Below, one piece after another: positions 58,345 to 64,000 of a DNA stretch of 64,000 nt (positions within the stretch are counted from its first letter, which is position 1; every line of letters starts with the position of its first letter). Below the pieces are notes generated by a model. It did not search any database, had not been told where the DNA came from, and was given only the letters and a program-made list of their open reading frames with translations. Position numbers and translations under genes: made by a program. Source of the DNA: Nautilus pompilius (lineage: Eukaryota > Mollusca > Cephalopoda > Nautilida > Nautilidae); the NCBI GenBank assembly GCA_018389105.1, contig JACATO010002730.1, positions 4,570,501 to 4,634,500 on the forward strand, read 5' to 3'.

Positions 58345-61300
58345 TTCATCCCTATCTTCAAAACTGAACAATCATTGAAGAGTAAAATTAAAGATCTAAA
58401 CGGTCTGGGGCACGGCGAGTACGCCTAGATCTGCGACTGTGGGTATACTTGACGAGCTATCCACATCTGGAGGTTCTGAAGTTACTCTTTGTGGCTCAAG
58501 TACAGTCCTTTTAATATATACAGAATCAATTTGGTCATTAGAAGGGACATTGGATGACAAAGAGTTTTCCAGAGTAGGCACGAAAGAAGGATGTCCAGAG
58601 TTGTCGTTAGGGACATTCTCAACAGGTGTGGGGACTGGTACACTACCAGCTGGGGCCAGGTGTTTGACCGATACAGTTGTTTCACGACCGTCTGGATGAC
58701 GTATGTGTGCATATTGAGGATTAGCATCTAATAGTTGAACCTCATCAACAAGTGGGTCAGTCTTATTGTATCGGATATGCCTCTTTAGTAATACAGGACC
58801 AGGGACGCATAACCATGATGGAATAGAAGCCAATTGTGGATCGCCTGGAATAGTTAAACATACTCTCATGAGGAGTGGTATTTGTGGCCGTACAAAGCAA
58901 AGAGCGAATGGAGTGTAATACATCAGGCAAAACCATTTGCCATTTTTAACATTTAAGCCTCGAGATTAAAGAGTCAATGAAATGGATTTACAAATAATGC
59001 CATTATAGCGTTCGATTTGCCCATTTCCTTCAGGGTTATATACAGTCGTACGGCTACTTGCAATACCTTTAGAGGTAAAAATTTCCTTAGTTCTCTACTA
59101 ACAAATGTAAATCCACGATTAGAGTGAACATAAGCTGGCATGCCGAAAAGTGAAACAGTTGATTAAGACGTGCAATAACTGTTGGTGCAGATATGTCATA
59201 GCAAGTAAATGCAAAGGGGAAACGTGAATACTCATCTACTATGCAAAGTAAAAATCTGTTCTTACCATTAGTAAGAAAGGGACCTTTAAAATCTACGTTT
59301 AATCGTTCGAAAGGTTGGGTAGCTTTAATGAGATGGGCCTGTTCCGGTTTGTGAAACCTTGGTTTGCACTCTGCTTAGATTTTTACATACTCTTGTGACC
59401 CTTCTTACCTCTTCCAAAGAATAAGGAAGATTCTGGGACCTAACAAAATGGTACATGCGTGTTACTCAAGGGTGACATAGTGACTCACGAATACTTTGCG
59501 AGTGACCTTCATTAGAAATAAGGGAAGCACAATATGACCTTGAAAGGACATCAGCTGAGACATTATCCTTGCCAGGACGATAAACACTGTCAAAGTCAAA
59601 ACAAGAAAATTCTGCCCTCCAACGCATGATCTTATCGTTCTTAATCTTCTTTTTCCTGGTTTTGTCAACATGTAGCTCACAGAGCGCTGATCAGTGTTCA
59701 TGGTAAAGTGCCTTCCAGTTAAGTAATGCCGCCAATGTCGAAGTGACTCTATGATAGCTTGGGCTTCCTTTTCAACAGCAGCATAGTGTCGTTCCGATCC
59801 TTGGAAAGTACGAGAGAAGAATGCCATGGGACGTCCAGCTTGGTTTAACGTAGCTGCTATGGCATTGTCTGATGCGTCTGTCTCGATCTCAAATGCTAAA
59901 TCTTCATCAATAGCCTGTAGTACTGATTGTATAATTTCATCCTTGATTAGTGTAATGCCCTTTGTGATTCATCTGACATTGAAAAGGTAGTGGTAGTAAT
60001 AAGCGGGCGGACTTTCACTGAATAGTTATAGATCCAGTTCTAGTAGAATGCAAAAAGTCCAAGACAACGACGAAGCGTTTTCATATCACTGGGTATCGGC
60101 AATTCTTTAAGAGGTCTCAGACATTCAGGATCAGGTCGTAATTCACCAATCACATACCCCAAAATACAGTTTCTTTGTTGAAAAGATGTTTTTGTCTTCA
60201 TTGAAAGTGATATTTACTTTCTCTGCAGCCACTCGAAATCTGTTCAGATTAAAATCATGCTCCTCTTGCGACACCCCAAAAATCGTTATATTATCTAAGT
60301 AAGCATATGTTCCATCAAGATAATTGCCTTTAATGAAGGTATCCATGATGCGTTGGAAACATGCTACACCATAAGTAACCACAAATGGAATTCGAATAAA
60401 CTGTTAAAGTGCTCCACTAGCCTAGAAAGCAGTATAGGGTTTTCTTCAGCACAAATAGTCACTTGATGGTATGCACTCCTCAGATCAATTGTGCTGAAGA
60501 CTTTATGTTGAGCAATCTTTTGTATGGTTTCATCAATACGTGGGAGTGGATAACCATCTAAGAGTGTAAATTTCTTTATATTTTTTTTGAATAATCAAAT
60601 GCAAAGCGTTTCCTGTGGTTTTCTGATTTAGTAACAACAACCTGTGCCCTCCACGGAGAATTACTAGGTTTAATTATACCTTCCAGCAGTAGACGTTGAA
60701 TCTCACAATCTATGAACTTACGGTCATCAGAACTGTATCGACGAGATTTGGCAGCTATGGGGAGACAGTCACCTGTGAAATTAGCAAATAAGCTGGGAGG
60801 TTCCAAGTTTAAAGCAGTTAATTCACATATGACAAGAGGGGGGTTTCCACCATAATTCACTGTCACACTTTCATGTTGATTTTGAAAATCTTGACCTAAA
60901 ATCACATAAGAACACAGGCCAGGCAATACTGACAGCTCAATACATTTATATACTACACCCCGTATCTCAATTTGCACTTTGCAGTATCCATCTGTTTAGA
61001 GGCAAAGGAAGATGTAGCCATAGATACTGTTTTTGCAGAATTAAATACTTGAAATGAAATGAGTGTTCCTTCACAACATCTGGGTGTATAAAACTATCAG
61101 TGCCACCACTACCGAACAGTCCTTTGCACATGAAGCCATTAATGTAGATGGCGTTGACAGCAGGTGACAACCAAGTAGGTGTAGTAGCCGAAGTTATGCA
61201 AACAATTGCTACTTGAATTGCAGCGCTGGAGGCTGACTGACTAGTACCTGCAGTTGAATTTCGACGCTCCTTACATACACCAGTATAATGTCCAACTTTA

Positions 61301-62031
61301 TTACATTTGTGGCAAATTGCTTCTCCTCATGCTGGGCAACGAGACCGGGGATATCTGTTTAATCCACAAAAGAAGCATCGACCAACAGCAACCGACAACT
61401 GTGAATCCGGTAAAGTTCCTGTATTTTCAGTTTGTTTAATTTTAGGTACTGCCGACACACTTGGAATTGATTCAAGAGCGACTGAATATGATTCACAACT
61501 TATCTGAGCAGCATCTAAGGCTGCTGGCTTGATCAAACATGTTACTAATATCAAGTATTTTGTTTTCCAACAAACTCTGCCGAATTACAGGTGAGCGTAG
61601 GCCAGTGATAAAGGCATCCCGTATAGCTTCATCTAGATGCTGTTGAGCGGTCACAGATTTAAAGTTACAGTCCTTAGCAAGTGTATGTAGGGCTTGAAAA
61701 TATCCATCAAGGAATTCACCTGGCTGCTGTCGACGCGTAGCAAGGAGATGACGAGTAAATACTTCGTTAGTGGTTTCACAAACATTGATGCTAATATAGA
61801 GTTTGCGTCTTCATAAATGGAGCATTCAGATATAGGTTCATATAACTTCGGAGTCACCATACTTGTCAGCACCTTCAATTTATCTAATTCTTCTTACGGA
61901 AGGACGGCGATGAAATTTTCGAATGTCTTCAACCGGTGACTCAATCCTCGAACATGGGTCTGTGTCTAGACGCTCTGGTCGCAATAGACGTTCCATAATT
62001 CTAGTATAGAATTAAATTTGTCTGAATAAAT

Positions 62032-62204
62032 TCTTCTAGTTCTACTATAAGACACAGGCTGTATTACCAAAATTAGAGGGTTTATTCGGACATAAATCGA
62101 AGCATACAAGTAATAGCGATCGCCATGATGAATAACCATCAGATCGTGCGTGTCGCTTACAACAAACACAAATGTTGTTTACAACATTACTACAAACTAT
62201 GACA
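62032..62204 (-). repeat. 5' LTR of the Ty3/gypsy-type fossil
   Basis: On the minus strand it begins TGTCATAG, includes an AATAAA in its 3' half and is collinear with the copy at 58167-58344. I could not identify a convincing primer-binding site just inside it. Confidence 0.85.
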
Positions 62205-62209
62205 TTGGT

Positions 62210-63380
62210 CAAGATGCGAACTAATCAGGAGTTACCCTGGAAACTCCAACCACCCGTACCCGGAAAACCCCACTATAATTATTTATTTTAAAATGTAGGA
62301 AGAAACCGGAGTACGAAGGAAAAATTCACGCAGCCGGCTGGTAAAGAAATGACACCGGAGAGTTATACCAAACTGTTCTCATCTTAATAACACAAGCAAA
62401 AGATAAGTTTTGTTATTTAGAAAAATGCGCAAATGGAAAGAATTGATTAACTTATTTTTAAAATGTATTAGCAATTAAGACATTTCCAGATTCTAGTTTT
62501 TTCTTGCGTAATCAACACTTTCCAATAAAAAAAGTTTACTAATTGATAGCAATGGTTAATTAACAAACCACCATTAATTTACATCAGACGGTTGGCATTT
62601 GTTCGCAGCTACCACTCTTCAATCCCTTCAGCGCTGCTAACCCTTTAGATTTAATATGGCGCTAATAATTTTACTTGTTTTCGCTATCAGAGTAACGGGA
62701 TACACGATAAATAGATTAGGGTTTGTGTTGATAAGTTAGACTCGGTAAAGGAAAAGAATGAGAGATGGAGTACCGCGGTTACATTTAGAGAAAGAGATAA
62801 TCTGTAGCTAACATCCACAACATTCTTCCTGAAATGACTGAAAATATTGAGTGTAACGGAACATATTCTGGACTGTACAGGTGGCTTGAGCTGGCGTTGA
62901 ACTGGCGATCAAAGTCTTGAAGTTGTTGCTTTCTCTTAAACCAACGCTTTTATCAGACAGCAGCATCGATTTGAATAAATATTCTCTTGCTTTTTTGGAT
63001 TATTTATTAGTGATAATATCTTATTCCACTTTTATGAAATGTTTTGAAATGCATAACTCATTTGGGGTTTACCTAGCAACATATTTATTGGACAGGCGGG
63101 GCACACGACAAGGCAAGGGGTGGCGTTGCCACCAAGGCAACAGCTCCGTTCGTGGACTCTCCTCCACACCGGGCGACGAATTCGTACTGCACGCACTTCT
63201 CTTTCGGTAACCGAAATAAAAAAAGTAAAAGTTTACGGTGCTTACTTTCTTTTCTTTTGCGATCACTCATTTCATAAGAGTGGGGTGCGTTGCACCGTCG
63301 TTATGCGTATTCTGGCCCAGTGCATCCATCTTCAGCAGTGGTTTGTTCTTCTGACTTTTTCCTTGTCATAGGAGACTTGC
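62210..63380. other. unassigned DNA with a GC-rich patch
   Basis: No gene recognised. A CpG- and GC-rich patch at 63090-63215 contains two small inverted repeats (GTGGC-GTT-GCCAC near 63120 and TTTCGGT-A-ACCGAAA near 63202), but no coding motif. Confidence 0.5.
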
Positions 63381-63384
63381 CTCT

Positions 63385-63580
63385 GTCACGGCTATAGAGC
63401 GTCCCCCGCCCTTGGTTCCTCTGTCTGAGTGCCAACACAGGCCACTCCCCAGCAGCAACTGGAGCAATGCCAGTAAAGTACCTTGCTCAAGGGTCACAAC
63501 CATGTGCCAGCAGCGGGAATCGAACCCAGGACCCTGGTCCTGAAGCCAACACACTCACCACAGAGCCACATTGCCTGGGC
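63385..63580 (-). repeat. tRNA-derived SINE
   Basis: Read on the minus strand from 63580: an A box TGGCTCTGTGGTGAG (63554-63569) and, 30-odd bases on, an exact RNA polymerase III B box GGTTCGATTCC (63516-63526). The body that follows carries ACCCTTGAGCAAGGTAC (about 63478-63494), which from memory resembles the conserved domain of a widespread SINE superfamily (V-SINE-like), then a GC-rich stretch to about 63385. Such elements are transcribed by RNA polymerase III and copied by a partner LINE; no partner is in this window. Confidence 0.8.
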
Positions 63581-64000
63581 ACAGTAGTTACAAGACACTG
63601 AAGTATAAAAACAATATTAAAACAACATAGATGTCACGTATATATGGTATTTTAGTACTTTATGTCGGTAAATAAAATAGACCTTTATTTCAATGGCTGT
63701 GAAAGGTTAGGTACAAGTGTACGTGTGAGGTTTTGTGATGAAGCAGGCGCCAAGAGAACGAGCCATTACGGGTCAATTGACTGATTCACACTGTCTCGGA
63801 TAAAAGGGTTTACATAAGAAATGAAAACGGCTTAGAACCGCTTTCGACCATTTAGTCTATATGGCAGACTTCTTGTCAATGATATTCTTTTGATAGTCAT
63901 AATAAATTGGCAGAGAATGTCGTCAGCCATGAATCTTGTGTTTTTTTTGCGTTTTTGCAAGCAGAAGACCATTATGAAGCAGTACACAATGCTAAATACG
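63581..64000. other. AT-rich end of window, nothing recognised
   Basis: I see no coding or repeat structure in the last 420 bp. Confidence 0.6.

Larger units (their letters stand above)
58167..62204 (-). mobile_element. Ty3/gypsy-type LTR retrotransposon, broken fossil
   Basis: A 4-kb element on the minus strand bounded by short direct repeats (about 175 bp) and a likely target duplication, ATGGT at 58162-58166 against TTGGT at 62205-62209. Reading on the minus strand the parts come in the order gag, with a Cys/His zinc-knuckle region around 61250-61400 (CHKCNKVGHYTGVC); aspartic protease around 61060-61170; reverse transcriptase around 60150-60700; RNase H around 59460-59830; and integrase with a C-terminal segment around 58430-59450. 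Reverse transcriptase before integrase is the Ty3/gypsy order; I see no envelope gene. The coding part is broken in about ten places or more. The two LTRs differ at roughly one position in ten, which suggests an old insertion. Confidence 0.9.

Noticed and set aside
1-64000. Defence island, biosynthetic cluster or other multi-gene system
   Set aside because: No set of adjacent recognisable genes exists here; apart from mobile-element relics only isolated, unproven frames are present.

Overview
The window reads as a gene-poor, AT-rich stretch of an invertebrate animal nuclear genome. A mollusc, possibly a cephalopod, is my best guess, but this is an inference. Reasons: several decayed Tc1-like transposons flanked by TA duplications, very long (ATT)n and (TC)n arrays, tRNA-derived SINE-like pieces and a small Ty3/gypsy-type fossil. 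CpG is normal over most of the window but scarce in one block, the mosaic pattern known from invertebrates with gene-body methylation. No complete, recognisable host gene is present and I see no bacterial-type operon.

Layout. 1-5.3 kb: unassigned AT-rich DNA with one small open frame at 2.3-2.6 kb. 5318-6930 and 7233-8775: two decayed Tc1-like elements of different families, transposase remnants on opposite strands. 8.8-14.5 kb: unassigned DNA, a CpG-poor block (about 11.0-13.3 kb), a decayed minus-strand coding remnant with C2H2-finger and WPFLF signatures (about 13.3-13.8 kb), and a 111-codon minus-strand frame in a CpG-rich patch (14138-14473), the best candidate host coding sequence. 15.9-16.7 kb: a 770-bp (TC)n array carrying four copies of a unit centred on TGACGTCA; the same unit recurs, inverted, at 40.1 kb. 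17-27 kb: mostly unassigned, with a CpG-richer, less AT-rich block at 22.7-25.8 kb.

27377-28911: a third, strongly decayed Tc1-like element. 32354-32714: a 361-bp MITE. 34391-34959: a 569-bp (ATT)n array. 39.99-42.8 kb: a repeat cluster made of (TAA)n, (GA)n with TGACGTCA units, the least damaged Tc1-like element (40267-41843), an older Tc1 remnant and another (ATT)n array. 42.9-51 kb: unassigned DNA with three weak candidate host exons and three tRNA-like modules. 51-58 kb: unassigned, moderately CpG-rich. 58167-62204: a Ty3/gypsy-type LTR element on the minus strand, broken. 63.4-63.6 kb: a clear tRNA-derived SINE.

Nothing here works together as a pathway. The window is mainly a record of successive DNA-transposon invasions and of expanded simple repeats. 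The items most worth following are the shared TGACGTCA-in-(TC)n unit, the fish-like Tc1 element, the CpG-depleted block beside the 14.1-14.5 kb frame, and a paired GCGTCATA..TGTG motif found at two distant sites.
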